NCBI GenBank assembly: GCA_020443425.1
Contig: JAGRIE010000030.1
Span: forward strand, 1 to 47,596
DNA: 47,596 nucleotides
Source of the DNA: Halioglobus sp.
GTDB taxonomy: Bacteria; Pseudomonadota; Gammaproteobacteria; Pseudomonadales; Halieaceae
Direction: 5' to 3'
Part shown: in pieces, positions 26,008 through 35,210 of the stretch
Layout: each line of letters opens with the position of its first letter
How positions within the stretch are numbered: position 1 is the stretch's first letter
The notes under the pieces: model-generated
The model's input: the letters and a program-made list of their open reading frames with translations, nothing else
What the model was told of the DNA's origin: nothing
Databases searched by the model: none
Made by a program: the position numbers and the translations under genes

Positions 26008-28665
26008 CTAACCCTTTTTTGTCGTGCGTTTTGCGGCGCCGCTTTCCACCTGCCATTTCCCTTTACTGTAGAAGGCTTTCCAGCCGGTGGCCTTGCCGTC
26101 GACCTCGGTCATCACATACTGCTCCTTGGTCTTGCGACTGAAGCGCACCTGCGTGGGGTTGCCATCATCATCTTCTGTCGGCGCACTGAACAGGAAACTG
26201 TACTTGGGATCTATCTCCGATTTGTGCGGCAACAACTCGCTGACCAACGGCGCACGCGTCTCGCGATTGCGGGGGAACTGGCTGGCGGCCAGAAACAGGC
26301 CGGCGGCCCCGTCGCGCAGGATATAGTGATCCTCTACCTTCACGCACTGCAACTCCGGCATCGGCACAGGATCCATTTTCGGGGGCGCGGCTTCACCGCT
26401 GCGCAACAGCTTGCGGGTATTTTTGCAGTCCTCTGCGGTACAGCCGAAGTATTTACCGAAACGGCCGGTCTTCAACTGCATCTCAGCGCCGCACTTGTCG
26501 CACTCCAGCGTCGGGCCATCGTAGCCCTTGATCTTGAATTTACCCTCCTCCACCTCAAAACCGGGACAGTCGGGGTTGTTACCACAGACATGCAGCTTGC
26601 GCTTCTCATCGATCAGGTAGCTGTCCATAGCGGTGTTACACAAGGGGCAGCGGTGCTTGCTGCGCAGCAGGCGTGACTCGGCCTCGTCGTCTGCATCCTC
26701 ACGGATGGCCTCGTCTCCGGGCGTCAGGTTGAGGGTGGTCTTGCAGCGCTCCTTGGGCGGCAGCGCGTAACCGGAACACCCCAGGAACACACCGGTACTG
26801 GCGGTGCGCACCTGCATGGGCCGGCCGCAGGTGGCGCACTTGATGTCGGTCATTGTCGGCTGGTTCGGCTGCATACCGGCCGGCTCGGGCTCTTCAGCCT
26901 TCTCCAGCAACGTGGTGAATTCATCGTAGAAATTATCGAGCAGCTGGTGCCACTCCAGTTGGCCCTGCGCGACCTCGTCGAGGTTCTTCTCCATGGAGGC
27001 GGTAAAACCGTAATCCAGTAACTCTGCAAAACTGTTCTGCAGGCGCTGGGTGACGATATCCCCCATCTTCTCGGCGTAGAACCGCTTGTTCTCCAGTCGC
27101 ACATAGCCGCGCTCCTGGATGGTCGAAATAATGGCGGCATAGGTTGACGGGCGACCGATGCCGCGTTTCTCCAGTTCCCGCACCAGGCTGGCCTCTCCGT
27201 AGCGGGAGGCGGGTTTGGTGAAATGCTGCGCCGGCTCCAGTTTCTGCAGCGCCAGTGACTCGCCCTGCTGCACATCAGGCAGTACGGCATCTTCCTTCTT
27301 GCGCGCCGCCGGCACCAGCACACGCGTATAGCCGTCGAAGCGGATAATACGCCCCTTGGCATTGAGTTCGTAATCCCCGGCGCTGGCGGTGACAACCGTT
27401 GAGGTGTACTCGGCATCGGGCATCTGACAGGCCACAAATTGACGCCAGATCAGTTCGTAGAGACGCTCCGCATCGCGCTCCATGCCATTCAGCGCGGACT
27501 GCAGCACATTCACATCCGACGGGCGGATCGCCTCATGCGCTTCCTGCGCCCCCTCTTTGGAAGAGAACAGTCGCGGTTTGTCGAGTTGGTACTGTTTGGG
27601 GAAGTTGGCCCCGATGTAGGCGCGGCAGGCTTCCACCGCATCGACACTCAGGTTGGTCGAGTCGGTACGCATGTAGGTGATGTAGCCCGCCTCGTAAAGC
27701 CGCTGGGCCATCATCATGGTCTTTTTCACACTGAACCCCAGACGCGTGCTGGCGGCCTGCTGCAATGTGGAGGTGATGAACGGGGCCGGCGCCTTGGAGC
27801 GGGTCGGCTTGTCCTCGCGTTTGCTGACTGCATACGAGAGCTTCTGCAGTGCAGCCACAGCCGCCATCGCGGCTGCTTCCTCGCCAGGGCGGAATTCTTT
27901 GCCGTTCTGGCGACGCACCTGGAAGCGGATTTCGTCGCCGCCAGCGGTGGCCAGGTCTGCGTGGATCTCCCAGTACTCTTCCGGCACAAACGCGCGTATC
28001 TCGCGCTCACGCTCGACAATAAGGCGCACCGCGACGGACTGTACACGCCCGGCCGACAGCCCCCTGGCGACTTTTGCCCACAGCAGTGGTGACACCATGA
28101 AACCGACCACCCGGTCCAGGAACCGGCGCGCCTGCTGCGCGTTGACCCTGTCCATATCGAGTTTCGACGGGTGCTCAAAGGCTTCGGTGATGGCCTTCTT
28201 GGTAATCTCGTTGAATACCACCCGCTGGTAACGCCCCGGGTCGCCGCCTATCGCCTCCTTCAGGTGCCAGGCGATGGCCTCTCCCTCGCGGTCAAGGTCG
28301 GTCGCGAGATAGATCGCATCGGAGTTAGCTGCCAGTTTCGTCAGTTCGTTGACGACTTTTTCCTTGCCCGGCAATATCTGGTAGTTCGCGGCCCAGCCGC
28401 TGTCCGGGTCGATACCCATGCGGCGCACCAATTGCTGCCGCGCGTTCTGCTTTTTATAGGCCGCTTTCTCTTCAGGGTCCATTTTCCGGGTGCGAGCAGC
28501 CTGCGCCGCCCGCTCCTTGGGGTCGGCCTTGCCGGTACCACTTCCAGACGTCGGGAGATCCCGGATGTGGCCGATGCTCGATTTTACGATGAAGTCCGGG
28601 CCCAGATACTTGTTGATGGTCTTGGCCTTTGCCGGTGACTCCACGATAACCAGTGATTTACCCAT
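26008..28665 (-). CDS. topA: DNA topoisomerase I
   Basis: Type IA topoisomerase that relaxes negative supercoils. The 885-residue protein has the Toprim motifs [14 protein letters not shown] and [15 protein letters not shown] (DxDxE at 123-127), the 5'Y-gate region with catalytic Tyr331 in [14 protein letters not shown], and at the C-terminus several zinc ribbons ([16 protein letters not shown]...[15 protein letters not shown]...CTAEDC), ending in a Lys/Arg-rich tail. The Toprim has a 40-residue charged insertion (about 41-80) shared by pseudomonad TopA. A strong promoter lies at 28729-28757. Confidence 0.97.
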   Translation of the reverse strand: MGKSLVIVESPAKAKTINKYLGPDFIVKSSIGHIRDLPTSGSGTGKADPKERAAQAARTRKMDPEEKAAYKKQNARQQLVRRMGIDPDSGWAANYQILPGKEKVVNELTKLAANSDAIYLATDLDREGEAIAWHLKEAIGGDPGRYQRVVFNEITKKAITEAFEHPSKLDMDRVNAQQARRFLDRVVGFMVSPLLWAKVARGLSAGRVQSVAVRLIVEREREIRAFVPEEYWEIHADLATAGGDEIRFQVRRQNGKEFRPGEEAAAMAAVAALQKLSYAVSKREDKPTRSKAPAPFITSTLQQAASTRLGFSVKKTMMMAQRLYEAGYITYMRTDSTNLSVDAVEACRAYIGANFPKQYQLDKPRLFSSKEGAQEAHEAIRPSDVNVLQSALNGMERDAERLYELIWRQFVACQMPDAEYTSTVVTASAGDYELNAKGRIIRFDGYTRVLVPAARKKEDAVLPDVQQGESLALQKLEPAQHFTKPASRYGEASLVRELEKRGIGRPSTYAAIISTIQERGYVRLENKRFYAEKMGDIVTQRLQNSFAELLDYGFTASMEKNLDEVAQGQLEWHQLLDNFYDEFTTLLEKAEEPEPAGMQPNQPTMTDIKCATCGRPMQVRTASTGVFLGCSGYALPPKERCKTTLNLTPGDEAIREDADDEAESRLLRSKHRCPLCNTAMDSYLIDEKRKLHVCGNNPDCPGFEVEEGKFKIKGYDGPTLECDKCGAEMQLKTGRFGKYFGCTAEDCKNTRKLLRSGEAAPPKMDPVPMPELQCVKVEDHYILRDGAAGLFLAASQFPRNRETRAPLVSELLPHKSEIDPKYSFLFSAPTEDDDGNPTQVRFSRKTKEQYVMTEVDGKATGWKAFYSKGKWQVESGAAKRTTKKG

Positions 28666-28728
28666 AAACTCCTGCAGACTTGTAATAAATCTTCATTCGA
28701 GCAGCCAAACTGCGCAAAAAAAGGGGCA

Positions 28729-28757
28729 TATATAAGTCCCTAAGTCGCCCGGGTCAA
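28729..28757 (-). promoter_or_regulatory. topA promoter
   Basis: On the minus strand TTGACC (28752-28757), a 17-bp spacer and TATATA (28729-28734), about 65 bp upstream of the topA start, followed by a GC-rich discriminator. Such discriminators often make promoters sensitive to supercoiling, which suits topA, but that is inference. Confidence 0.6.
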
Positions 28758-28781
28758 GGAAAAAGAGCAACTCTCACGGTA

Positions 28782-29231
28782 TTAGGACCTCGTCAGAAGC
28801 TCGCTCCAGCGCTCCAGTACCTGCCGAATCTGCTCCACAGCCTCCTCCCCCTCAGTCTCCCGCCAGTAGACACCGCAGCTGAATTGATCGACGCTGGCGG
28901 CGAGGACCTCCACCGATAGTGCCTCCAGCGGCGGCGGCACTGGCAGGCGAACCCCAACGCTGCGCCACCCCTGTGAATCCCTGCTCCAGGCAGCGGTCTG
29001 GATGGTATCGGAGCGACTGGTGGGCAGTCGCTTGCCGTAATAAAGGACATCGCGCACAGTGGCGGGCGCTGCGGCCCGGCTCGGGGCGTGGCGGAACTCG
29101 ACAAACAAACCGTGCACGGCGGCATACTCACGCAAACGGGCAACCGCGCGCTGCCGCTTGCTGGGCATAAAATGCGCCAGTGGCGCCAGCGCCAGCGCGA
29201 TGATAAATATGATAAGGAGGTACGTCAGCAT
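28782..29231 (-). CDS. Membrane-anchored hypothetical protein
   Basis: A 149-residue protein with one N-terminal membrane segment (MLTYLLIIFIIALALAPLAH), then KRQRAVARLREYAAVHGLFVEFR and a soluble part with several aromatic and Arg residues (VLYYGKRLP, SVGVRLPVPPPLEAL, GVYWRET). The C-terminus IRQVLERWSELL is helical. I recognise no domain and claim no function. It is upstream of topA on the same strand, but the topA promoter begins after it, so the two need not be co-transcribed. Confidence 0.6.
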   Translation of the reverse strand: MLTYLLIIFIIALALAPLAHFMPSKRQRAVARLREYAAVHGLFVEFRHAPSRAAAPATVRDVLYYGKRLPTSRSDTIQTAAWSRDSQGWRSVGVRLPVPPPLEALSVEVLAASVDQFSCGVYWRETEGEEAVEQIRQVLERWSELLTRS

Positions 29232-29291
29232 CCATTCGCCTGATTCAGGTCAATCCAGCACCATCTTTGTGACAACCGGCATCCAATGCAG

Positions 29292-29319
29292 TTGTCCTGC
29301 GGGCATTCTATGATATAAA
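29292..29319 (+). promoter_or_regulatory. Candidate promoter of the universal stress protein gene
   Basis: TTGTCC (29292-29297), 16-bp spacer, TATAAA (29314-29319), 33 bp before the ATG. The divergent region also holds GACAAC/GTTGTC arms (29271-29276 and 29291-29296). Confidence 0.35.
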
Positions 29320-29351
29320 TGTGCGCAGAGTTTACGCTATGGAGCACCGCA

Positions 29352-29786
29352 ATGTCCCAATACAAAAAAATTCTGGTCGCCATTGACCTGAGCGACGAGT
29401 CGACGGCAGTGATGCAGCGGGCGCGAGCCCTCGCCGATGCGAACGGCGCAGAACTGCACCTGATCCACGTCATCGAACCGCTCAGCTTCGCGTACGGCGG
29501 TGATATACCGATGGATTTCTCTGGTATTCAGGAGGAAATCCAGCAACAGGCGACCCAGCAATTGCGACGGTTTGCCGAGCAGAACAATATCGACGCAGAC
29601 CACCAGTCCATTGTGCTGGGCAAACCGGAGGTCGAAATCCACAGCGCCGCGAAGGAACACGGTACAGACCTGATTGTCATTGGCAGCCACGGTCGCCACG
29701 GCCTGGCCCTGCTGATGGGCTCCACCGCGAACGGCGTATTGCACGGCGCCAGCTGCGATGTGCTCGCGGTGCGCGTCGGGCAGTAA
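29352..29786 (+). CDS. Universal stress protein (UspA family)
   Basis: Small ATP-binding stress protein of 144 residues. It starts MSQYKKILVAIDLSDESTAV, with the loop VIGSHGRHGLALLMGSTANGVLHGASCDVLAVRV carrying the ATP-binding pattern G-2x-G-9x-G-S/T and the conserved end. The true start is ATG 29352 (GGAG upstream); the reading from 29319 would add 11 unrelated residues. Likely cytoplasmic; no partner is visible. Confidence 0.92.
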   Translation: MSQYKKILVAIDLSDESTAVMQRARALADANGAELHLIHVIEPLSFAYGGDIPMDFSGIQEEIQQQATQQLRRFAEQNNIDADHQSIVLGKPEVEIHSAAKEHGTDLIVIGSHGRHGLALLMGSTANGVLHGASCDVLAVRVGQ

Positions 29787-29797
29787 CAGCGACGACG

Positions 29798-30037
29798 TCA
29801 GGACCGCAGGAAAGCCAGCAGCGACGGGGGGGAGAAAGGCCAGTGCATCTCCCTGCCATCGGGGTGCTGTAACACGGGTATCAGCAGGCCGTAGCGCTCA
29901 AACAGCGCGTCCGAATCGCTGATATCCACCTGCTGGTATTCCGCGCTCTCAACCAGCGGCAACTGCGTGTTGAGCAGGTCGGCAGCCTCTTCGCAGAGAT
30001 GGCAGCCACTGGTGCCGTAAAGCCTGAATGTCTTCAA
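29798..30037 (-). CDS. Glutaredoxin-like thiol protein
   Basis: A 79-residue thioredoxin-fold protein with the CHLC redox motif in LYGTSGCHLCEEAADLL, QQVDISDSDALFERYG and IPVLQHPDG (cis-Pro). I placed the start at the TTG at 30037 (LKTFRLYG) with AGGTGA a few bases upstream; longer readings back to 30292 carry non-family sequence. Members of this family often sit beside membrane or stress genes; the substrate is unknown. Divergent from the IclR regulator. Confidence 0.8.
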   Translation of the reverse strand: MKTFRLYGTSGCHLCEEAADLLNTQLPLVESAEYQQVDISDSDALFERYGLLIPVLQHPDGREMHWPFSPPSLLAFLRS

Positions 30038-30230
30038 AATATCACCTTGTTTTCCATTTCCAGGTCGCGGCCTGCGCCGCTGTGACGGGGCGCTTGAATG
30101 GCCTCGGTAAGGCTTGAACAAGGGCACCGGCACGCTGTAAGATGCGTCACCAAGTACAACAATATAAACTAAATACCGCAGTAGCACCCTCGGGCTAGAG
30201 CGACAGTAACCGGACCCCAGGAGTAAAGAT

Positions 30231-31136
30231 TTGGCACTTTTTTCCCAACCGACCGCGCGAGCACTCGCCATTCTGGATTTACTGATGGCCAACCCCCATC
30301 AGGCGTTCGGTCTTACTGAAATGACCCGCAGGTTAAATCTTAACAAGGCAACCTGTCACGCAATACTGACGACGATGGCGAATTACGGCTTTCTGGTCCA
30401 GCACCCGAAAACCAAGGCCTACCGGCTGGGGCCCTCTATCATAGCGGCAGGAAACGCGGCTTTCGCGCAGTTTCCGGTACTGGAATACGCAAGACCCGAA
30501 CTGGAGGCCCTGCAGAATGACCTCGGCATCGGCTTCGCGGTGACCGGTCGCTCCAAATTACACCAGGTGCTGCTGGCCCTCTACGGGCGCGCCACACCGT
30601 TGATCAATTCCTTCCAACTCGGCCTCAGGCTGCCCAATACCGCACCAGTGGCAGCCTGTTTTACCGCCTTCTCCGACGCGAAATATCTCGAGGAGTGGCT
30701 GACCCGGGCACATGAATCACGCGGTGGATACAACGAGAAGCTGGACCAGAAACTGCGCGTGTCACTGATTGCCATCCGCGCCAGAGGGTTTGAAGTGAGC
30801 CTGAAAACCCAGGCTGAGTCCGCACTTTGGGCGGAACTCTCGCGCATCCACAACTCCTGGAGCCTGGTTGAACTGGATGATGCCGCGAACAGATACCAGC
30901 ATGATTTGTGTGACGAGCACTACCATCTCGACCGCGTTGATCCCAAAGCGCGTTACGAGGTCAGCACAATCACCGTGCCTGTGTTTGTCTACAAGGAGCT
31001 GCCGGTCATGTGTTTTGTCGCCGGCTCCTTCGAGAAAGCGATCAGCGGCGCCCAGATCGAAGAGATTGCCGCACGCATGAAGCAGTCGGCTGACAGGGTG
31101 ACGGCGCTGGCACTCGGCCGTGACAGCGTGAACTGA
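30231..31136 (+). CDS. IclR-family transcriptional regulator
   Basis: A 301-residue regulator with an N-terminal winged helix (TARALAILDLLMANPHQAFGLTEMTRRLNLNKATCHAILTTM at about 8-50) and a C-terminal effector domain with VTGRSKLHQVLLALYG and GLRLPNTAPVAACFTAF. The start is TTG at 30231 with AGGAG seven bases upstream. Its target is not evident; the neighbouring genes (glutaredoxin-like, SpoU methyltransferase) do not suggest a pathway. The next gene begins 47 nt after its stop. Confidence 0.87.
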   Translation: MALFSQPTARALAILDLLMANPHQAFGLTEMTRRLNLNKATCHAILTTMANYGFLVQHPKTKAYRLGPSIIAAGNAAFAQFPVLEYARPELEALQNDLGIGFAVTGRSKLHQVLLALYGRATPLINSFQLGLRLPNTAPVAACFTAFSDAKYLEEWLTRAHESRGGYNEKLDQKLRVSLIAIRARGFEVSLKTQAESALWAELSRIHNSWSLVELDDAANRYQHDLCDEHYHLDRVDPKARYEVSTITVPVFVYKELPVMCFVAGSFEKAISGAQIEEIAARMKQSADRVTALALGRDSVN

Positions 31137-31183
31137 GGCGGCGGTCCCTCTGCCACCACCGCTCACCCAGACCCTGAGACACC

Positions 31184-31960
31184 ATGCAAAACTCGCCCGA
31201 CTACCTGCGCAAAAAATCGTTCTTCGAGAAGGTGCTGACGGTCTACGGACGTAAAGCCGTGCTGGAAACCCTGCAGGATGACGCCCTGCAATGCCACGCG
31301 CTGCACCTGGCCCACAGCAATCGGGAAGCCGGCATCGTGGCCGATATCAGGCAGCACGCTGCGCGCCGCGGTGTGCCGATCAAGGTTCACGACCGCGAGG
31401 CCCTGTCGCGCATTTCCAAAAATGGCAGGCAGGACCAGGGGGTCGCCATCGATATTGTCTGCCCCGCTTTTGCCACTCTGGATGACTTTCTCAGCGAGGC
31501 AACAGCGCAACCGCGCCGCGTGCTGGCGCTGGACGGCATCACCAACCCGCAGAACCTCGGCATGATTATCCGCTCGGCGGCGGCCGGTGCGATCGACGGC
31601 ATCCTGCTGCCGCGCAAGGGCAGCGCGGCGCTGGGGCCACTGGTCATCAAGGCCAGTGCCGGCACACTGTACCGCGCGCCACTGGTGTTGTGCGACGGCC
31701 TGGCTGCGGCTCTCACTGCCTGCCAGCAGCGTGGAGGAGAAATCTGTACGCTGGAATCAGCGGCCCCGCGCTCCCTCTTCCAGCACGAGAGTCGAGAATT
31801 CTGTGTCTACGTGCTGGGCAATGAGTCGGAGGGGGTCAGCGCACAGATCAGTGCGCTGGCGGATACCCGCCTCGCCATCCCGATGCGCAATGGCGTGGAG
31901 TCACTGAACGTCGCCGTCACCGCAAGCCTGATCGCCTACAGCAGCTATTTCGACAGGTAA
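31184..31960 (+). CDS. SpoU-family (TrmH/RlmB-like) RNA methyltransferase
   Basis: A 2'-O-ribose methyltransferase of the SPOUT class acting on rRNA or tRNA, 258 residues. Motifs are RVLALDGITNPQNLGMIIRSAAAGAIDG, LLPRKGSAALGPLVIKASAGTLYRAPLVL, the SAM knot CVYVLGNESEGVSAQI and IPMRNGVESLNVAVTASLIAYSS. The N-terminal part (1-100) resembles the substrate-binding domain (YGRKAVLETL). RlmB-like is most likely but the target base cannot be named. It overlaps the convergent VWA gene by 16 nt at its 3' end. Confidence 0.9.
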   Translation: MQNSPDYLRKKSFFEKVLTVYGRKAVLETLQDDALQCHALHLAHSNREAGIVADIRQHAARRGVPIKVHDREALSRISKNGRQDQGVAIDIVCPAFATLDDFLSEATAQPRRVLALDGITNPQNLGMIIRSAAAGAIDGILLPRKGSAALGPLVIKASAGTLYRAPLVLCDGLAAALTACQQRGGEICTLESAAPRSLFQHESREFCVYVLGNESEGVSAQISALADTRLAIPMRNGVESLNVAVTASLIAYSSYFDR

Positions 31961-33120
31961 CCCATACCCTCTTCCAGCCCCCGCAGCGTCAGGGGATACA
32001 TATGCCCCTCCATCAGCTGGTGGGTGATCGCCACTGACTGCGTGTACTGCCAGTCCTCCTCCGGAACGGGATTCAACCAGATCACCTTGTCGTAGACGTC
32101 CTGGATGCGTCGCATCCATATCTCGCCCGCCTCCTCATTCCAGTGCTCCACTGAGCCGCCTGGCTGGACGATCTCGTACGGTGACATCGAGGCATCACCG
32201 ACGAACACCACTTTGTAGTCGTGGCTGTACTTGTGCAGGATATCGAGCACATTGGTGCGTTCATTGTGACGGCGCACATTGTTGGTCCAGACACTTTCGT
32301 AGAGGAAGTTATGGAAGTAGAAGCTCTGCAGGTGCTTGAACTCGGTGCGTGCCGCCGAGAACAACTCCTCGCACACTTTGACATGCGGGTCCATCGAGCC
32401 GCCGACGTCGAGGAACAACAACACCTTAACGGCATTGTGTCGCTCGGGCACCATCTTGATATCCAGCAAACCGGCATTGCGCGCTGTAGAACTGATGGTG
32501 TCGTCGAGATCGAGCTCATCGGCGGCCCCGGTGCGGGCGAACTTGCGCAAGCGCCGCATCGCCACCTTGATATTTCGCGTCCCCAACTGGACACTGTCGT
32601 CGAGGTTCTTGAACTCGCGCTTGTCCCAGACCTTCACCGCTTTCTTGTTGCGCCCGTTGGGGCCGACGCGGATACCTTCCGGGTGATAGCCCTCCTGGCC
32701 GAACGGCGAGGTCCCACCGGTACCGACCCATTTGTTGCCGCCCTCGTGGCGCTCTTTCTGCTCCTCGAGACGCTTCTTGAACTCTTCGATCAGCTTTTCC
32801 AGCCCGCCGAGTGATTCAATCTGTGCCTTCTCCTCGTCGCTGAGGTTTTTCATAAACTCGGAGCGCAGCCAGTCGTCCGGTATCAGCGCTTCGATAATAT
32901 CGTCCAGCGCCTCCAATTCCTTGAAATGCAGGCCGAAGGCCCGGTCAAAGCGATCGAAGTACTTCTCATCCTTGACCATGCAGGTACGGCTGAAATAGTA
33001 AAACTCGTCTATATCAGCGAATACAACGTGTTGTTTCAGACCCTCCATCAAATCGAGCAGTTCCCGTGTAGTGACGGGAACGCCGGCATCCTTGAGTCCG
33101 TGAAAAAAATTGATCAGCAT
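31945..33120 (-). CDS. VWA-domain (CoxE-like) protein
   Basis: A 391-residue protein of the CoxE/DUF58-like von Willebrand factor A type that works with MoxR ATPases. After an N-terminal helical domain and a charged linker (about 110-175), the VWA part has KVLLFLDVGGSMDPHV at about 233-247. The MIDAS motif is DxGxS (Asp238, Gly240, Ser242) rather than DxSxS. Later VVFVGDASMSPYE supplies an Asp. The start at ATG 33120 has GGAG upstream; the longer reading from 33204 has no family sequence. It lies 31 nt after the MoxR gene in the same operon, a known chaperone-like pairing. Confidence 0.85.
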   Translation of the reverse strand: MLINFFHGLKDAGVPVTTRELLDLMEGLKQHVVFADIDEFYYFSRTCMVKDEKYFDRFDRAFGLHFKELEALDDIIEALIPDDWLRSEFMKNLSDEEKAQIESLGGLEKLIEEFKKRLEEQKERHEGGNKWVGTGGTSPFGQEGYHPEGIRVGPNGRNKKAVKVWDKREFKNLDDSVQLGTRNIKVAMRRLRKFARTGAADELDLDDTISSTARNAGLLDIKMVPERHNAVKVLLFLDVGGSMDPHVKVCEELFSAARTEFKHLQSFYFHNFLYESVWTNNVRRHNERTNVLDILHKYSHDYKVVFVGDASMSPYEIVQPGGSVEHWNEEAGEIWMRRIQDVYDKVIWLNPVPEEDWQYTQSVAITHQLMEGHMYPLTLRGLEEGMGYLSK

Positions 33121-33151
33121 GTGAGCTCCAGTGGGCTGGCGCAGAGAGCCC

Positions 33152-33997
33152 CTAGCGGTTCTCTCTACGGTGCATGAAAGCCAACCGTTCGAGTAAGTGA
33201 ACATCCTGCTCGTTTTTCAGCAGCGCGCCGTACAGCGGCGGTATCGCCTTGCTCTGGTCACGGTTTTTCAGAATCTCGTCAGGGATATCGTCCGCCATCA
33301 GCAGCTTCAACCAGTCGATCAGCTCTGAGGTTGAAGGTTTTTTCTTCAATCCGGGGATTGAGCGCACATCGAAGAAGACCTCCATCGCCTCCTGGACCAG
33401 TGACGCGGCAATATCGGGATAATGCACGTCGACAATTTCACGCATCGTGTCGCGGTCCGGGAAGTTGATGAAATGGAAGAAGCAGCGACGCAGGAATGCG
33501 TCCGGCAGCTCCTTCTCATTATTGCTGGTGATGATGATAATGGGGCGCTGCTTCGCCTTGATGGTTTCGCCGGTCTCATAGACGAAGAACTCCATGCGGT
33601 CCAGTTCCACCAGCAGGTCGTTCGGGAATTCGATATCGGCCTTGTCGACCTCATCGATCAGCAGCACCACCTGCTCATCGGCGTCGAACGCCTCCCACAA
33701 TTTGCCGCGCTTGATGTAATTGGCAATATCGTGGACTTTCTCATCGCCCAGCTGGGAGTCGCGCAGCCGGGATACCGCATCGTATTCGTACAGGCCCTGC
33801 TGGGCTTTGGTGGTTGATTTGATGTGCCACTGGATCAGGCGCTTGCCCAAACCTGCAGCCACTTCTTCTGCCAACATAGTCTTGCCGGTGCCGGGTTCAC
33901 CCTTGATCAGCAGTGGCCTCTCAAGTGCCACGGCAGCGTTGACTGCCATCCGCAGATCATCGGTGGCGACGTATCGATCAGTGCCTTGAAATTTCAT
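33152..33997 (-). CDS. MoxR-family AAA+ ATPase
   Basis: AAA+ ATPase of 281 residues that probably remodels a metalloenzyme or protein complex with its VWA partner. Walker A GEPGTGKT lies at 33-40, Walker B is VVLLIDEVDKADIEFPN, sensor 1 IIITSNNEKELPDAFLRRC, and the C-terminal helical lid follows. ATG 33997 is the plausible start; a GTG at 34009 is possible and adds 4 residues. First gene of a two-gene operon with the VWA gene. Confidence 0.93.
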   Translation of the reverse strand: MKFQGTDRYVATDDLRMAVNAAVALERPLLIKGEPGTGKTMLAEEVAAGLGKRLIQWHIKSTTKAQQGLYEYDAVSRLRDSQLGDEKVHDIANYIKRGKLWEAFDADEQVVLLIDEVDKADIEFPNDLLVELDRMEFFVYETGETIKAKQRPIIIITSNNEKELPDAFLRRCFFHFINFPDRDTMREIVDVHYPDIAASLVQEAMEVFFDVRSIPGLKKKPSTSELIDWLKLLMADDIPDEILKNRDQSKAIPPLYGALLKNEQDVHLLERLAFMHRRENR

Positions 33998-34122
33998 AGT
34001 GCGTTTCACTCAGTTAAATTTTAAAGGAAAACAGGGTACAGACTGGTAACGGGCAGATCAATACTGGGCGCCGCTACCGGCCGCTGCGCTGCGCAGTGGC
34101 CTGGCCTCCGGAGCAGCCGGCC

Positions 34123-34497
34123 TCAGGCCTTGGCAGCGACTTTTTTGGCTTTCGCCTTGCGCGCATTGCGCCGCCGGAACAGCGTCATGTTCAGGAACAG
34201 TGCAATCACAACCCCGATACCGGACATGAACACCAGCGGGCGCAGCGCATGCCTCGCCGAATCCAGTCCCTCGGTCGCAATCTGGAAGGCCGCTACGATC
34301 AGCGCGGGCGCCATGGTGGCGACACCCGCCTTGGGATAGGCCGGGGTCAACAGCAGCGCCGCCAACACCAATACCACCAGCGACACCCAGACCGGACGCC
34401 AGTGCCGGCTCAACCACCATGCCAGATACAGCAGCATGACAACGGCGGCGCCCACGTAAATATAAATGGCGGTGAGGTAGGATTGTTCATCTAACAC
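34123..34497 (-). CDS. Membrane protein of unknown function
   Basis: A 124-residue protein with four hydrophobic segments (about 9-28, 35-51, 60-72 and 87-105) and a Lys/Arg/Ala-rich C-terminal tail (RRRNARKAKAKKVAAKA). No known domain is recognised. It follows ycgN at 10 nt, so it belongs to the end of the long minus-strand operon. The 34000-34122 stretch beyond it has no gene or clear terminator. Confidence 0.65.
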   Translation of the reverse strand: MLDEQSYLTAIYIYVGAAVVMLLYLAWWLSRHWRPVWVSLVVLVLAALLLTPAYPKAGVATMAPALIVAAFQIATEGLDSARHALRPLVFMSGIGVVIALFLNMTLFRRRNARKAKAKKVAAKA

Positions 34498-34507
34498 AGC
34501 AGTTCTC

Positions 34508-34945
34508 CTATTCTACCCAGTGCACAATGTGCTCATCAAAACCATCCGGATGCACATACTCGTCAGAGATGGAACGTCCCCGGATAGAGACGGCATCGCG
34601 GTGCACCGATTCCCGGCTGCCGCTGACCAGCGGGTGCCACTGCGGCAGCGGCAGGTTGTGCGCGCGCAAGCGGTATGCGCAGGTGCTGGGCAACCAGTCG
34701 ATATTGCGCCAGTCCGCCGCGTGCAGGTCGATACAGTGCGGCACCAGCGTTGAGCGATTGGCATAATCCGTACAGCGGCAGGTCTGTTCGTCCAGGTGGC
34801 GGCAGCGTATCTTGGTGTAGTACACCTCACCGCTGTCTTCATCCTCCAGCTTGTGCAGGCAACATTTGGCGCAGCCGTCACACAGTGCCTCCCACTCCTC
34901 GGTGCTGAGTTCCGCCAGCGACTTCTCATGCCACCAGTCAGCCAT
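34508..34945 (-). CDS. ycgN: YcgN (UPF0260) zinc/iron-cluster candidate protein
   Basis: A 145-residue Cys-rich protein of the UPF0260/YcgN family: CDGCAKCCLHKLED, IRCRHLDEQTCRCTDYANRS and PHCIDLHAADW, with eight conserved Cys. The family resembles CxxCxxxCC-type iron-sulfur or zinc binding proteins, but its function is not known. ATG 34945 is the start; the reading from 35044 is out of family. It overlaps the ycgL stop by 8 nt. Confidence 0.9.
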   Translation of the reverse strand: MADWWHEKSLAELSTEEWEALCDGCAKCCLHKLEDEDSGEVYYTKIRCRHLDEQTCRCTDYANRSTLVPHCIDLHAADWRNIDWLPSTCAYRLRAHNLPLPQWHPLVSGSRESVHRDAVSIRGRSISDEYVHPDGFDEHIVHWVE

Positions 34946-35210
34946 CGCCTCGCTCCCGCGCCAGCAGGTCAGCCGTGGTCGGGGGCATTTGCAGGTAGAA
35001 ACCCTGCCGCTGAATACTCGCAATGACCTCGCGAACGTCGGCACGCGCCAGTCTGCGCTCGGGCGTCAGCTGCAGCATCATCACCGGGATCAGTTCACCG
35101 AACCTGGCCAGCAGCGCGTCCGGAACCTCCTCAGCGCCGCGGGACTTCTCGAGATAGAGGTACATCTCTGCCTGCCGGGAACTTTTGAACACCTGGCACA
35201 AAACGCTCAC
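34938..35210 (-). CDS. ycgL: YcgL-domain protein
   Basis: A 90-residue protein of the YcgL family, function not established. It starts at GTG 35210, where the sequence SVLCQVFKSSRQAEMYLYLEK begins; the GTG overlaps the rnd stop (GTGA) and has AGGAGA upstream. RADVREVIASIQRQGFYLQMPPT is the conserved C-terminal part. The track reading from 35276 is too long. YcgL and YcgN next to rnd is a common gammaproteobacterial order. Confidence 0.9.
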   Translation of the reverse strand: MSVLCQVFKSSRQAEMYLYLEKSRGAEEVPDALLARFGELIPVMMLQLTPERRLARADVREVIASIQRQGFYLQMPPTTADLLARERGDG

